Shown: positions 1 through 7,612, counted from the first letter of the stretch. The stretch is 57,771 bases of DNA from Candidatus Enterenecus merdae (GCA_018716385.1 DVJZ01000040.1:1-57771); one strand, 5' to 3'. Numbers and translations are program-made. The notes: generated by a model from the letters alone, not told the origin.

Positions 1-757
1 GGCCCAGGCACACCGCGTACAGGGGTAGGCTGCTCTCATACAGCCGCCGGACCTGGTCGATGATGTCTTTGTTGTCAGCCGGGTCGCCAGGGCCGTTGGA
101 CAGCATGACCCCGTCATAGCCGCCGGCCAGCACCTCCCGGGCCGGGGTGGAGGCGGGCAGCACCGTCACCTGGCAGCCCCGGCGGCGCAAGCACTCCACC
201 ATGTTGCGCTTGACCCCAAAGTCCAACAGGGCCACATGGCGGCGCCCCTCCCCATAGGCGGGAAAGGTCTCCGGCTGCCGGCAGGTCACCCGCTCCACCG
301 CCCCGCTCACCCGGTAGGCCCGCAGCTGTTCCACCACCTGGTCGACATGAAAATGCTCCGCGCAGGTGATCATGCCGTTCATAGATCCCTGGCTGCGGAG
401 AAGTTTGGTCAGCGCGCGGGTGTCCACCCCCTCGATGCCAACAATATGATGTTGCTTCAAAAATTCGTCCAGGGTGGCCTGGCAGCGGAAGTTGCTTCCC
501 CGGGGGGAGAGATGGCGCACCACAAAAGCCTCCACCCAGGGGCGGTCGGACTCGTTGTCCTGCTCGTTCACCCCATAGTTGCCCACCAGCGGATAGGACA
601 TCACCACCCCTTGCCCCGCATAGGAGGGGTCGGTCAGCACCTCCTGATAGCCGGTCATGGAGGTGTTGAACACCATCTCGCACACCCGCTCCCCGGCCTG
701 GCCGATGGACCGGCCGGGAAAGACCGCACCGTTTGCCAGAATCAACGTCGCCTTCAA
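1..757 (-). CDS. carA: carbamoyl-phosphate synthase small subunit, 3' end outside the window
   Basis: Glutaminase subunit that releases ammonia from glutamine for carbamoyl phosphate, feeding pyrimidine and arginine synthesis. The reading starts at TTG (755-757) as (M)KATLILANGAVFPGRS, with GGGAG a few bases upstream; family features follow in order, including GYQEVLTDPSYAGQ, SYPLVGNYGVN, the LLDFGVKRN turn and SNGPGDP. The window ends in the class I amidotransferase motif YAVCLG, so the last visible residues include the nucleophile Cys; the His-Glu part of the triad lies beyond position 1. About 252 of roughly 360 residues are present. carB would be expected next, outside the window. A terminator-like hairpin sits between promoter and start (see 774-838). 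The identity is certain; only the non-ATG start is inferred. Confidence 0.95.
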   Translation of the reverse strand, partial: MKATLILANGAVFPGRSIGQAGERVCEMVFNTSMTGYQEVLTDPSYAGQGVVMSYPLVGNYGVNEQDNESDRPWVEAFVVRHLSPRGSNFRCQATLDEFLKQHHIVGIEGVDTRALTKLLRSQGSMNGMITCAEHFHVDQVVEQLRAYRVSGAVERVTCRQPETFPAYGEGRRHVALLDFGVKRNMVECLRRRGCQVTVLPASTPAREVLAGGYDGVMLSNGPGDPADNKDIIDQVRRLYESSLPLYAVCLG

Positions 758-773
758 TGCACTCCCGCCTTTC

Positions 774-838
774 AAAAAGCCGCCCCACAGACAGCGCCTC
801 CTGCCAGGGCAGGAACGGTCCGGGGCGGCAATGCGCTG
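774..838 (-). promoter_or_regulatory. candidate transcription attenuator in the carA leader
   Basis: On the minus strand GCCGCCCC (829-822) can pair with GGGGCGGC (786-779), followed at once by TTTTT (778-774), with a nested CCTGCC/GGCAGG hairpin at 813-800. This is an intrinsic terminator lying between the carA promoter and its ribosome site. CAGCGC (838-833) can instead pair with GCGCTG (797-792), which would trap the terminator 5' arm and exclude it. That is the layout of terminator/antiterminator control. No PyrR-type binding loop is recognised in the short leader, so the ligand or regulator is unknown. Confidence 0.55.
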
Positions 839-871
839 CTTTGCACCACATAGCAAGCTGTGATCTGTTCT

Positions 872-900
872 ATCTTAGCGTATCTGGCGGCAAAAGGCAA
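872..900 (-). promoter_or_regulatory. carA promoter
   Basis: On the minus strand TTGCCT (900-895), a 17-base spacer and TAAGAT (877-872). It predicts a start near 865 and a leader of about 108 bases holding the candidate attenuator. Confidence 0.65.
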
Positions 901-1025
901 GGCGCACTTCCCGTTTTTTTCGCCCCGGATCAAAAAATGTGGTTTTGGACAATTGAACGGCATATCCCCCAAGGTTGGCGGGCAAAATGATGCATAGCAT
1001 TCTGCCATCTCATGGGGGTGATCCT

Positions 1026-1706
1026 GTGTTTGTGGTGCTCATTCGCACCATCGTGCTCTATCTGCTCATCATCGTGGGCATCCGCCTGCTGGGCAAGCGC
1101 CAGGTGGGTGAGCTGGAGCCCTCTGAGCTCACCCTAGCCCTCATCATCGCCGACCTGGCCTCGGTGCCCATGCAGGACAACGGCATCCCCCTGATGGCAG
1201 GGTTGATCCCCATCGTAGTGCTGCTGTCGGTTGCCACCATCCTTTCCGTCCTGTCCGCCCGCTCCATCCGGTTTCGCGCCCTGCTGTGCGGGCGTCCCAG
1301 CGTGGTTATCCAGGATGGTCTGGTGCTGGAGGAGGAACTGCGCAAGAACCGCCTAACCTTGGACGAGCTGATGGAGGAACTGCGTATCCAGGGCTTCACA
1401 GACTTCCACGCCATCAAGTTCGCCATTCTGGAGACCAACGGCCAGCTGTCCGTGGTGCCCCGGGCCGACCAGAAGCCACCCACCTGCGCCCAGCTGAGCG
1501 TGCCCGTCCAGGAACCGGGCATTCCGGTCATCCTCATCAGCGACGGACGCCTACTGGAGCGCAACCTGAAGGATCAGGGCTATGAACAAAGCTGGCTGAG
1601 CAAGCAGCTTGCCGCCCACGGGATGTCCTCCCCCGAGCAGGTCTTCCTGCTCACCGTGGACCAGCTGGGCAACACCTACTGTGTGGCGAAAGGAGGGGCG
1701 GCATGA
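1026..1706 (+). CDS. DUF421 (YetF/YcaP-like) membrane protein
   Basis: Inner-membrane protein of unknown biochemical role from the DUF421 family. The first ~70 residues form three hydrophobic helices (RTIVLYLLIIVGIRLLGKR, the SELTLALIIADLASVP segment, and LIPIVVLLSVATILSVLSA), with the family motif GKRQVGELEPSEL between the first two. The cytoplasmic half carries GRPSVVIQDG and NRLTLDELMEELR, both typical. I chose GTG at 1026 because GGGGG lies just upstream and family members begin directly in the first helix; in-frame TTG 975 and ATG 987 would add up to 17 residues. It overlaps the DUF4363 gene by 4 bases, a pairing usual in spore-forming Firmicutes and suggesting a membrane complex. Confidence 0.9.
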   Translation: MFVVLIRTIVLYLLIIVGIRLLGKRQVGELEPSELTLALIIADLASVPMQDNGIPLMAGLIPIVVLLSVATILSVLSARSIRFRALLCGRPSVVIQDGLVLEEELRKNRLTLDELMEELRIQGFTDFHAIKFAILETNGQLSVVPRADQKPPTCAQLSVPVQEPGIPVILISDGRLLERNLKDQGYEQSWLSKQLAAHGMSSPEQVFLLTVDQLGNTYCVAKGGAA

Positions 1707-2086
1707 AGCGACTTTGGGTCTCCACAGCGCTGATCCTGGCCCTTGCCGGGCTGTGCGCCCTGCATGTATCCACCCTCAGCCGCGTCACCCATCAGCTGAC
1801 TGGCCAGCTGGATCAGGCCCGGAAGGAGCTGATCCAGGGGCAGTGGGAGCAGGCCCAATCCCTCGTCCAGGAGGCCAGCCAGGAGTGGGAGCGACATGGT
1901 TTTTACCTTCATACCACCTTGCGTCACACAGATCTGGACGCCATCCGCTCCGGCTTTCAGGAGGCCCTGGCCTATCTCTCCGCCCGGGAGGACGCTTCGG
2001 AGTGCGCTGCAGTGTGCGCCCGGATGATCAACCAACTGGAGCTGATCCAGGAGGCGGAGCTGCCCACCATCCACAACTTGATGTAG
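1703..2086 (+). CDS. DUF4363 family protein
   Basis: 127-residue protein with one N-terminal hydrophobic segment (LWVSTALILALAGLCALHV), a signal anchor, followed by a largely helical exported domain rich in Gln, Glu and Ala that includes the WEQAQSLVQEASQEW stretch. This arrangement and the position directly behind a DUF421 gene identify DUF4363. ATG overlaps the DUF421 stop in an ATGA junction, so the two are translationally coupled, and a strong terminator follows at 2112-2135, closing the two-gene operon. Function is unknown; the partnership implies an extracytoplasmic subunit of the DUF421 complex. Confidence 0.85.
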   Translation: MKRLWVSTALILALAGLCALHVSTLSRVTHQLTGQLDQARKELIQGQWEQAQSLVQEASQEWERHGFYLHTTLRHTDLDAIRSGFQEALAYLSAREDASECAAVCARMINQLELIQEAELPTIHNLM

Positions 2087-2111
2087 GGTTATTGGGGAAA
2101 CGCCATGAAAA

Positions 2112-2135
2112 AACGGGGCAAAGCCCCGTTTTTTT
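2112..2135 (+). terminator. intrinsic terminator of the DUF421-DUF4363 operon
   Basis: AACGGGGC (2112-2119), loop AAA, GCCCCGTT (2123-2130), then TTTTT: a perfect 8-bp stem with a T tract. Confidence 0.9.
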
Positions 2136-2162
2136 ACTTGAACTTCTTTTTACTTGAACTTC
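2131..2162. repeat. 16-bp exact tandem duplication
   Basis: TTTTTACTTGAACTTC occurs twice back to back (2131-2146 and 2147-2162), directly behind the terminator and at the 3' end of the small minus-strand gene. It looks like a recent slippage or duplication event. Confidence 0.95.
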
Positions 2163-2163
2163 C

Positions 2164-2373
2164 CTATAGCTCAGGGGAGTGGAACTGGTCCAAGTCCTGC
2201 CATTCGTCCAGATCCGTCCCCGCTCTGGGCGGGGTGGATTGGGGGCCGGCCTGCACCCTGCCCGCCGTTACGTCTGAGAGCATCTTGTAGTCCGGCTTAC
2301 GGTACTTTGGCGCCTTTCCGCCAGACCAGATGTCCTTCCCTTTGCCTTTGCCCTTTCCCTTGCCCTGACTCAA
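2164..2373 (-). CDS. small basic hypothetical protein with KG repeats
   Basis: 69 codons starting at TTG (2371-2373), 8 bases behind an excellent AAGGAGG (2381-2388 region). The product begins MSQGKGKGKGKGKDIWSGG, a lysine-glycine repeat, and continues with a low-complexity, weakly acidic tail ending HSPEL. No family recognised. It lies downstream of a second tiny lysine-rich gene (2442-2579), separated by a 15-bp hairpin (2396-2429), so the two may be co-transcribed. The ribosome site argues for a real gene; low complexity and a non-ATG start keep confidence moderate. Spore-core or nucleic-acid binding is conceivable from composition but unsupported. Confidence 0.5.
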   Translation of the reverse strand: MSQGKGKGKGKGKDIWSGGKAPKYRKPDYKMLSDVTAGRVQAGPQSTPPRAGTDLDEWQDLDQFHSPEL

Positions 2374-2395
2374 CCTTGCCGCCTCCTTATAATAT

Positions 2396-2429
2396 ACATA
2401 GGCGGAGGGCTTGCGCCCTCCGCCTATGT
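2396..2429. terminator. 15-bp perfect inverted repeat between two tiny genes
   Basis: ACATAGGCGGAGGGC (2396-2410), loop TTGC, GCCCTCCGCCTATGT (2415-2429). It lies downstream of the 45-residue gene and just upstream of the ribosome site of the 69-residue gene. There is no proper T tract on the minus strand, so it may be a partial terminator or an mRNA-stabilising hairpin. Confidence 0.55.
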
Positions 2430-2441
2430 TTCCCTTGCGCT

Positions 2442-2579
2442 TTAGTGCCCCTGGTTCATGGGATTCTTGTTCTCGGGGCTGTACTCCTTCTTCGCCTCGG
2501 GACGCTTCTTGTTCTCCGGGCCCTTCTTATTCTCCGGGCTCTGGTTCTTCCCCTGGACGGGGTTGCGATTGGATTCCAC
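2442..2579 (-). CDS. tiny Lys/Asn/Pro/Glu-rich hypothetical protein
   Basis: 45-residue product starting at GTG 2579 as [25 protein letters not shown] sits 6 bases upstream and a good promoter (TTGGAA-18-TATAAA, 2623-2652) lies in front. The body is a degenerate PENKK-type repeat ([18 protein letters not shown], then SPENKNP), highly charged and predicted disordered, with no membrane segment. An upstream GTG at 2633 is possible but is less well placed. I recognise no family; such small hydrophilic proteins in Clostridia are sometimes spore components, which is only a guess from composition. It is divergent from nrdR. Confidence 0.5.
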   Translation of the reverse strand: MESNRNPVQGKNQSPENKKGPENKKRPEAKKEYSPENKNPMNQGH

Positions 2580-2622
2580 AGTTATCACCTCACTGTCCCC
2601 AGTATCCCTCACCCACCCTTGG

Positions 2623-2652
2623 TTTATACGCACCCATCAAATATTTTTCCAA
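2623..2652 (-). promoter_or_regulatory. promoter of the tiny lysine-rich gene
   Basis: Minus strand TTGGAA (2652-2647), 18-base spacer, TATAAA (2628-2623). Confidence 0.6.
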
Positions 2653-2659
2653 AAAGACA

Positions 2660-2688
2660 TACCCAAGATGGAAAAATCATGCTATAAT
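2660..2688 (+). promoter_or_regulatory. nrdR promoter (extended -10)
   Basis: TGCTATAAT extended -10 (TATAAT 2683-2688); the -35 position (TACCCA, 2660-2665) is poor, as often seen with extended -10 elements. Confidence 0.6.
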
Positions 2689-2761
2689 CAAGGCTGACTA
2701 CGCCGCCTCGATCCCCCCAGCGCGGCGCAAGAGATATCCCATCCCGCGAGGAGGAGACGCT

Positions 2762-3217
2762 ATGAAATGTCCCTTTTGTACCCACCCCGAGAGCAAGGTG
2801 GTGGATTCCCGCCCTGCAGACGAGGGCAACAGCATTCGCCGCCGCCGGGAATGCCTGGACTGCCACAAGCGCTTTACCACCTATGAAACTGTGGAGAGCC
2901 TACCGCTGGTGGTTATCAAACGGGATGGCAGGCGGCAGGCCTTTGACAAGGAAAAGCTGCTGAGCAGTATGCTCAAAGCCTGTGAGAAGCGCTCGGTGCC
3001 CATGTCCACCTTGGAGCAGCTGGCCGACGAGATCGAGCAATCCCTCCAAAATGAGATGGAGCGGGAGATCCCCAGCACGGAGATCGGCGAGCTTGTCATG
3101 GACCGGCTCAAGGATGTGGATGAGGTCTCCTATGTGCGCTTTGCCTCCGTCTACCGGCAGTTCAAGGACATTGGTACCTTCATGGCCGAGCTGAGCAAGC
3201 TGCTCCAGGAGAAGTGA
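2762..3217 (+). CDS. nrdR: transcriptional repressor NrdR
   Basis: Represses ribonucleotide reductase genes in response to dATP/ATP through its ATP-cone. The 151-residue product has the N-terminal zinc ribbon ([18 protein letters not shown], then CLDCHKRF: four cysteines in two CxxC pairs) followed by the ATP-cone ([18 protein letters not shown] and downstream helices), the full standard length. ATG 2762 is preceded by GAGGAGGAGA. It is monocistronic: own promoter upstream, and a 12-bp hairpin shared with the convergent upp operon directly downstream. No NrdR boxes or nrd genes were seen nearby, so its targets lie elsewhere. Confidence 0.97.
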   Translation: MKCPFCTHPESKVVDSRPADEGNSIRRRRECLDCHKRFTTYETVESLPLVVIKRDGRRQAFDKEKLLSSMLKACEKRSVPMSTLEQLADEIEQSLQNEMEREIPSTEIGELVMDRLKDVDEVSYVRFASVYRQFKDIGTFMAELSKLLQEK

Positions 3218-3250
3218 GGCGGTCGGTCCCCCCGCCAGATCCATGCAAAG

Positions 3251-3276
3251 AGCAGGCGCCCCGTGGGGCGCCTGCT
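3251..3276. terminator. hairpin between convergent nrdR and upp
   Basis: AGCAGGCGCCCC (3251-3262), loop GT, GGGGCGCCTGCT (3265-3276): a perfect 12-bp stem that could serve either strand, though T tracts on both sides are weak. Confidence 0.7.
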
Positions 3277-3309
3277 CCCTTATCTCCCTTCTTGCCTACT
3301 TCTCCATCC

Positions 3310-3939
3310 TCACTTTGTGCCGAAGATGCGGTCCCCCGCATCCCCCAGGCCGGGCACGATGTAGGCCCGCTCGTTGAGCTTCTCATCCACCGCCGCCACA
3401 TAGATGTCCACATCGGGGTGATCCCGCCGGATGCAGGCGATGCCCTCCGGGGCGGCCAAGATGTTCATCAGCTTGATGTGCTTGCAGCCATACCCCTTCA
3501 GAAAGGTGATGGCCGCCGAGGCCGATCCGCCCGTGGCCAGCATGGGATCCAGCACGATCACGTCCCGCTCTGCAATGTCCTGGGGCATCTTGCAGTAGTA
3601 CTCCACCGGGGCATGGGTCTCCGGATCTCGATACAGGCCGATGTGCCCCACCTTGGCCGAGGGGATCAGGTTCAAAATGCCCTCCACCATGCCCAGCCCC
3701 GCCCGGAGGATGGGTACGATGGCCAGCTTCTTGCCTGCCAGGGTCTGGAAAGTCCCGGTGGCGATGGGCGTCTCGATCTCCACCGTCTGCAAGGTCAGGT
3801 CCCGGGTAGCCTCATAGCACTCCAGCGCAGCCATTTCTGAGACGATCTCCCGAAACTGCTTGACCCCGGTGTTCTTGTCCCGGAGGATGGACAGCTTGTG
3901 TTGCAACAGCGGATGATCCAGAATATGTACCTTTTCCAT
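3310..3939 (-). CDS. upp: uracil phosphoribosyltransferase
   Basis: Cytosolic salvage enzyme making UMP from uracil and PRPP. The product (209 residues, the usual length) starts [20 protein letters not shown], as in other UPRTases, and has the PRPP-binding loop [12 protein letters not shown], the [10 protein letters not shown] region and the C-terminal uracil-binding [15 protein letters not shown] took ATG 3939 because it matches the family N-terminus; ATG 3948, which forms an ATGA junction with the tsaB stop, is the alternative but leaves almost no spacing to the AAGGGG ribosome site. It is the last gene of the tsaE-tsaB-upp operon. Confidence 0.96.
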   Translation of the reverse strand: MEKVHILDHPLLQHKLSILRDKNTGVKQFREIVSEMAALECYEATRDLTLQTVEIETPIATGTFQTLAGKKLAIVPILRAGLGMVEGILNLIPSAKVGHIGLYRDPETHAPVEYYCKMPQDIAERDVIVLDPMLATGGSASAAITFLKGYGCKHIKLMNILAAPEGIACIRRDHPDVDIYVAAVDEKLNERAYIVPGLGDAGDRIFGTK

Positions 3940-3944
3940 GTTTG

Positions 3945-4658
3945 TCATTCCCCTTTTCTCCCTTTGGTTTTCTCCAAGCGCTCCCGCTCGGCCTGACTGA
4001 GCCTGTGATACTCTGGCGTGAGCCGGGTCGGGGACACCAACTCCCCAGCCTGGGCCAGCCGGAGGGCCGCCCGGGCCACCCCCCACGCCGTGGGATAGAC
4101 CAGATGGGGCGGCATGGTCCGGGCAGGCACTCCAGCGGCCTGAAAGGCCTGGCCGCACAGCGCCGCCCCGTCCCCCACCAGTAGCTGCTCCTCCCCAGAG
4201 GCCTCCGCCTGGGCACACAGCTGCTCCAGCCCGATGGCCTGGTCCGGGCTCAGCCGGGTCAGCACCCCATCCCGGGCCAGGAAGCGGGCGCTATATACCT
4301 GGGATCGCCGGGCGTCCATCACCGCACAGATCTCCCCGTCCACATGGGCACACTGCCAGGCCATGGACTCCAGCGTGGAGCAGGCCGCGCACGGCTTGTC
4401 CCCCGGCCAGGCCAGCCCCTTGGCCGCGGCCACGCCGATGCGCACCCCGGTGAAAGACCCCGGCCCGGCCGCCACGGCGATCACATCCATCTCCGCCAGG
4501 CTCAGCCCTGCCTGCTCCAGCAGGGAGGCCGCCATGGGCATCAGGGTTGCCGAGTGGGTCAGCCCACTGTTGCGAAAGCTCTGGGCCAGCAGCCGCTCCC
4601 CCTCGGTCACCGCCACGCTTGCGGTCACCGACGAGGTCTCCAGGGCCAGAATCTTCAC
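3945..4658 (-). CDS. tsaB: tRNA threonylcarbamoyladenosine biosynthesis protein TsaB
   Basis: ASKHA-fold partner of TsaD and TsaE in forming the N6-threonylcarbamoyl-adenosine of ANN-decoding tRNAs. The 237-residue product starts at GTG 4658 ([17 protein letters not shown]) and shows the conserved phosphate-binding segment [20 protein letters not shown] and [16 protein letters not shown] overlaps the tsaE stop, so tsaE and tsaB are translationally coupled. In many Firmicutes rimI and tsaD follow; here upp follows instead and neither is present in the window. Confidence 0.95.
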   Translation of the reverse strand: MKILALETSSVTASVAVTEGERLLAQSFRNSGLTHSATLMPMAASLLEQAGLSLAEMDVIAVAAGPGSFTGVRIGVAAAKGLAWPGDKPCAACSTLESMAWQCAHVDGEICAVMDARRSQVYSARFLARDGVLTRLSPDQAIGLEQLCAQAEASGEEQLLVGDGAALCGQAFQAAGVPARTMPPHLVYPTAWGVARAALRLAQAGELVSPTRLTPEYHRLSQAERERLEKTKGRKGE

Positions 4659-5080
4659 AGTTCCACCCCCTTGATCCGGATCACCCGGCTGTTCTCCCCG
4701 TCCCCCCGGGTCATATCCACCCGGATCGCGTCCTCCTCCAGGGCCTCGGCCACATGCTCGCTCCACTCCACCGCGCACACGCCCCCCCGGGCCAAATAGT
4801 CCTCCCACCCGATGTGGAACAGCTCCTCGGCGCTGCCCAGGCGGTACATATCAAAGTGGAACAAAGGCAGGCGCCCCCCCTCATACTCGTTGACGATGGT
4901 GAAGGTGGGGCTGGTCACCCACTCCTCGATCCCAAGCCCCTTTGCCATCCCGGCCACAAAGGCGGTCTTGCCCGCCCCAAGATCCCCGGTGAAGGCCACC
5001 ACCGCCCCCGGCCACAGCGCTGCTGCCAGGCGCTGGCCCAGCGCCCGGGTCTGCTCCGGGCTATGGGTGACAAATTCCAT
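4655..5080 (-). CDS. tsaE: tRNA threonylcarbamoyladenosine ATPase TsaE
   Basis: P-loop ATPase that drives turnover of the TsaBD complex in t6A synthesis. The 141-residue product has Walker [13 protein letters not shown] near residue 35, the [10 protein letters not shown] motif, HFDMYRL and the VEWSE motif. ATG 5080 ([11 protein letters not shown]) is preceded by GGAGAGGGTGGGAA; an in-frame ATG at 5101 would add 7 residues. First gene of the operon, driven from the palindromic divergent promoter region at 5134-5168. Confidence 0.95.
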   Translation of the reverse strand: MEFVTHSPEQTRALGQRLAAALWPGAVVAFTGDLGAGKTAFVAGMAKGLGIEEWVTSPTFTIVNEYEGGRLPLFHFDMYRLGSAEELFHIGWEDYLARGGVCAVEWSEHVAEALEEDAIRVDMTRGDGENSRVIRIKGVEL

Positions 5081-5133
5081 TTCCCACCCTCTCCATTCCA
5101 CCCCCTGTGGGGGATTTGTAAACTCTTTTCAAA

Positions 5134-5168
5134 TAGTATAGCACATCCACCTGAAATGTGCTATACTA
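5134..5168. promoter_or_regulatory. perfectly palindromic divergent promoter / possible operator
   Basis: TAGTATAGCACAT (5134-5146) and ATGTGCTATACTA (5156-5168) are exact inverted repeats around 9 bases. Each arm gives an extended -10 (TGCTATACT) reading outward: 5162-5167 toward the FtsW/RodA gene and 5140-5135 toward tsaE. Each promoter's -35 region (TAGCAC) falls on the other promoter's -10. The symmetry also fits binding by a dimeric regulator. Confidence 0.65.
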
Positions 5169-5208
5169 TGTTTCCGGTTTTTCACTTTCCAGCAAAGGAG
5201 GTCTCCCC

Positions 5209-6387
5209 TTGCGCCTGGCCCGCAGTTTAAAGGAGTTTTTCCAAAAGGGTGATGTGGTCCTGCTAGGCCTGTGCCTGCTGGCCAGCGCCGCCGGCCTGGT
5301 CCTGGTATACAGCGCTACCCGCTATGATCAGGCCCTATGGAGCTACTTCTCCCGTCAGGCCCTGTTCATCGCCATGGGGGTGGTCGCCTATGTGGTCGTC
5401 ACCTTTGTGGACGTGGAGTTCCTGCTGGAGAAGTGGTGGAAGGTCTTCCTCCTGCTGGGCCTGGTGGTCATCCTGCTCATCCAGCCCTTTGGCCGGGCGG
5501 ACAACACGGGCAACAAAAGCTGGGTCTTTCTGCCCGGCATCCCCTTCGGCTTCCAGCCCGGCGAGATCGCCAAGCTGGCCTTCATCGTGGTGCTGGGCTG
5601 GCTGCTCAACCACGAGCGGGCCAATGGTGGCAGCCGCCTGGGGGCCATTGTGAAGTACCTGCTGCTCACCTGCACCTATGCCGGGCTGCTGGCCGTGCTG
5701 TCCGGCGACTTCGGCATGGTGCTGGTCTACCTCTTCCTCTTTGTCATCATGGCCTGGGTGGGGGGCGTAAACAAGTGGTGGTTCATCGGCGTGGGCGGCG
5801 GACTGACGGCGATGGTGGTCCTTTTGTGGCAGTTCATCCTGCCCCGGATCGACCGGATCTGGAACGACTACCGCATCCTGCGCTTCCGGGTGGTCTTTGA
5901 CCACGACCTGGATCCCCTGGGGGTGGGCTGGCACCAGTCCCGCTCCCTGCTGGCCATCGGCTCAGGACAGCTGACCGGCATGGGCTACCTCAACGGCAAG
6001 CAGACCCAGTCCGCCCTGTCTACCAACCTGCCCGCCCGGCACACCGACTTTATCTTCGCCGTGTGCGGGGAGGAGTTCGGCCTCATCGGATGCTGCGTCC
6101 TGCTGGCCATCCTGCTGGCCATCATCCTGCGCTGCGTCTGGGTATCCCGCCGGGCCAAGAGCCATATGTCGGCCTATATCGCCATGGGCTTTGCCGGGAT
6201 GCTGATGGTCCAGACTGTGCTCAACGTGGGTATGAACCTCTACCTCACCCCGGTGGTGGGCCTCACCCTCCCCTTCCTCAGCTACGGCGGCTCCTCCACC
6301 TTGACCCTGTTTGTGGCCATGGGCATCGTCTCAGGCATCAAAATGCGCCCGCTGCCCAGCTGGCTGAAGGCCCGCAGCCAGTTGTAG
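5209..6387 (+). CDS. FtsW/RodA/SpoVE family peptidoglycan glycosyltransferase
   Basis: SEDS-family membrane enzyme that polymerises lipid II with a partner class B penicillin-binding protein. The ~392-residue product has ten hydrophobic helices; family signatures include NKSWVFLPGIPFGFQPGEIAKLA, the catalytic loop DPLGVGWHQSRSLLAIGSGQLTG, PARHTDFIFAVCGEEFG and the C-terminal PFLSYGGSS. The start is TTG 5209, placed 7 bases behind AAAGGAGG. It stands alone between a divergent promoter and a terminator (6400-6438), not in a dcw cluster, which favours RodA or a sporulation/elongation role over FtsW, though sequence alone cannot decide. Confidence 0.93.
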   Translation: MRLARSLKEFFQKGDVVLLGLCLLASAAGLVLVYSATRYDQALWSYFSRQALFIAMGVVAYVVVTFVDVEFLLEKWWKVFLLLGLVVILLIQPFGRADNTGNKSWVFLPGIPFGFQPGEIAKLAFIVVLGWLLNHERANGGSRLGAIVKYLLLTCTYAGLLAVLSGDFGMVLVYLFLFVIMAWVGGVNKWWFIGVGGGLTAMVVLLWQFILPRIDRIWNDYRILRFRVVFDHDLDPLGVGWHQSRSLLAIGSGQLTGMGYLNGKQTQSALSTNLPARHTDFIFAVCGEEFGLIGCCVLLAILLAIILRCVWVSRRAKSHMSAYIAMGFAGMLMVQTVLNVGMNLYLTPVVGLTLPFLSYGGSSTLTLFVAMGIVSGIKMRPLPSWLKARSQL

Positions 6388-6399
6388 CCCATCCCTTCG

Positions 6400-6438
6400 A
6401 CGGCTCGCTTCCAAACTTGGGAAGGCGAGCCGTTTTTT
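6400..6438 (+). terminator. intrinsic terminator after the SEDS gene
   Basis: ACGGCTCGC-TTCC pairs with GGAA-GGCGAGCCGT, followed by TTTTTT (to 6438). Confidence 0.92.
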
Positions 6439-6497
6439 GCATAGTTTCCGCCCCGGCAGCACAAGCTATGCCCAGCATATGAAAAGGAGGGCTTCCC

Positions 6498-7460
6498 GTG
6501 AAATACCGCGCTTGCCTCTTGGCGGTGCTGCTGGCCGAGGCGCTGACCCTGCCGGTGTCCGCCGTCGCCGTCACCGTCACGCCCCAGGACGATTCCGACA
6601 ACGCCGCCCCCATCGCAGAGCACCTGACCCTTTCCACCTACCGGGACGTGGCCATCTCCAGCCGCTTTGCCGCCGTGGACCCCGACGGCGACCCGGTCAC
6701 CTTCCAGATCGTGGACAGCCCCGCCCGTGGGCAGGTCACCGTGGATGAGACGGACTCCGCCGCCTTCTGGTACACCCCCTATGAGGGCAAGAAGGGCAAA
6801 GACAGCTTCACCTACGTGGCGGTGGACAGCGCCGGTAACGTCTCCCAGCCGGCCACGGTGAACATCACCATTGAGAAACAGTCCACCAAGGTGTTTTATG
6901 CCGATATGCAGGGGGATGCGGCCCACTATGCCGCCCTGCGCCTGGCCGAGCGAGAGGTCTATGTGGGCCGGCAGCTGGGCCAGCTGTACTACTTTGACCC
7001 CCAGCAGGCCTTCTCCCGGGAGGAATTTTTGGCCATGGCCATGTCCGTGGCAGGGTCCGATCCCTTGCAGGATGTGTCTATGACCGGCTTTTATGACGAC
7101 ACCAGCATCCCCTCCTGGGCCAAGGGCTATGTGTCCGCCGCGCTGATGAGCGGGACAGTGCGGGGCAGCTATAACGAGCAGGACCAGATCGTGTTCAACT
7201 CCGGCTCCCCCATCACCGTGGCGGAGGCCGCCGTCATCATTGACCGGCTCTTGAACGTGGGCGACGTGGCCGTTGAGACCTCAGCCACCGGCGTGGTCCC
7301 CGCCTGGGCCAGCCAGTCGGCAGCCAATATGGAGACCGTCTCCGTCCTGCCCGCCCAGGCCTCCCTCACCGACACCCTCACCCGGGCCCAGGGCGCCCAG
7401 ATGCTGTGCGCCATGCAGGATGTGCTGGATAGCCGGGAGGACAGCGGCTGGTTCTGGTGA
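6498..7460 (+). CDS. secreted cadherin/Ig-like protein with S-layer-homology-type region
   Basis: 320-residue exported protein. GTG 6498 lies 6 bases behind GGAGGG. A signal peptide (KYRACLLAVLLAEALTLPVSAVA) is followed by an Ig/cadherin-like module, residues ~35-130, with the typical AVDPDGDPVTFQIVD and KGKDSFTYVAVDSAGN motifs (Big_9 type). The second half (~135-320) contains FSREEFLAMAMSVAG, SIPSWAKGYVSAALMSG and TLTRAQGAQMLCAMQDVL, the spacing and wording of degenerate SLH repeats, which in other Firmicutes hold proteins to wall polymers. It is therefore probably cell-surface bound. Single gene; no partner visible. Substrate or ligand unknown. Confidence 0.8.
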   Translation: MKYRACLLAVLLAEALTLPVSAVAVTVTPQDDSDNAAPIAEHLTLSTYRDVAISSRFAAVDPDGDPVTFQIVDSPARGQVTVDETDSAAFWYTPYEGKKGKDSFTYVAVDSAGNVSQPATVNITIEKQSTKVFYADMQGDAAHYAALRLAEREVYVGRQLGQLYYFDPQQAFSREEFLAMAMSVAGSDPLQDVSMTGFYDDTSIPSWAKGYVSAALMSGTVRGSYNEQDQIVFNSGSPITVAEAAVIIDRLLNVGDVAVETSATGVVPAWASQSAANMETVSVLPAQASLTDTLTRAQGAQMLCAMQDVLDSREDSGWFW

Positions 7461-7531
7461 GGTGGATGCCTGCCCGTGCAACACACTGCGCCGTTACCCC
7501 TTCCGGCACACGTGGAGGTTAAGCTGGTGAA

Positions 7532-7612
7532 GCGGCCAAAGGCCGCAATGCCAAAAAGGAAGGACATCTATCGGATGTCCTTCCTTTTTGCTGGGACGGT
7601 TCAAATCGATAT
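7532..7612 (-). repeat. composite hairpin module, copy A
   Basis: Main stem CAAAAAGGAAGGACATC (7552-7568) / GATGTCCTTCCTTTTTG (7574-7590), a perfect 17 bp with T5; on the minus-strand downstream side a second hairpin GCGGCC-AAA-GGCCGC (7532-7546); on its upstream side the box GGGACGGTTCAAATCGATAT (plus-strand reading, 7593-7612). The same architecture recurs as copy B (7763-7847). It can act as a terminator for transcripts from either side. Confidence 0.75.

Noticed and set aside
114-851. 245-codon minus-strand frame over carA
   Set aside because: Wrong frame; the real carA starts at TTG 757 and shows the glutaminase motifs.
2411-2761. N-terminal extension of nrdR
   Set aside because: The extension passes through the nrdR promoter and the divergent small gene; the zinc ribbon begins at ATG 2762.
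6037-7460. Possible S-layer operon with the SEDS gene
   Set aside because: A strong terminator (6400-6438) separates them.
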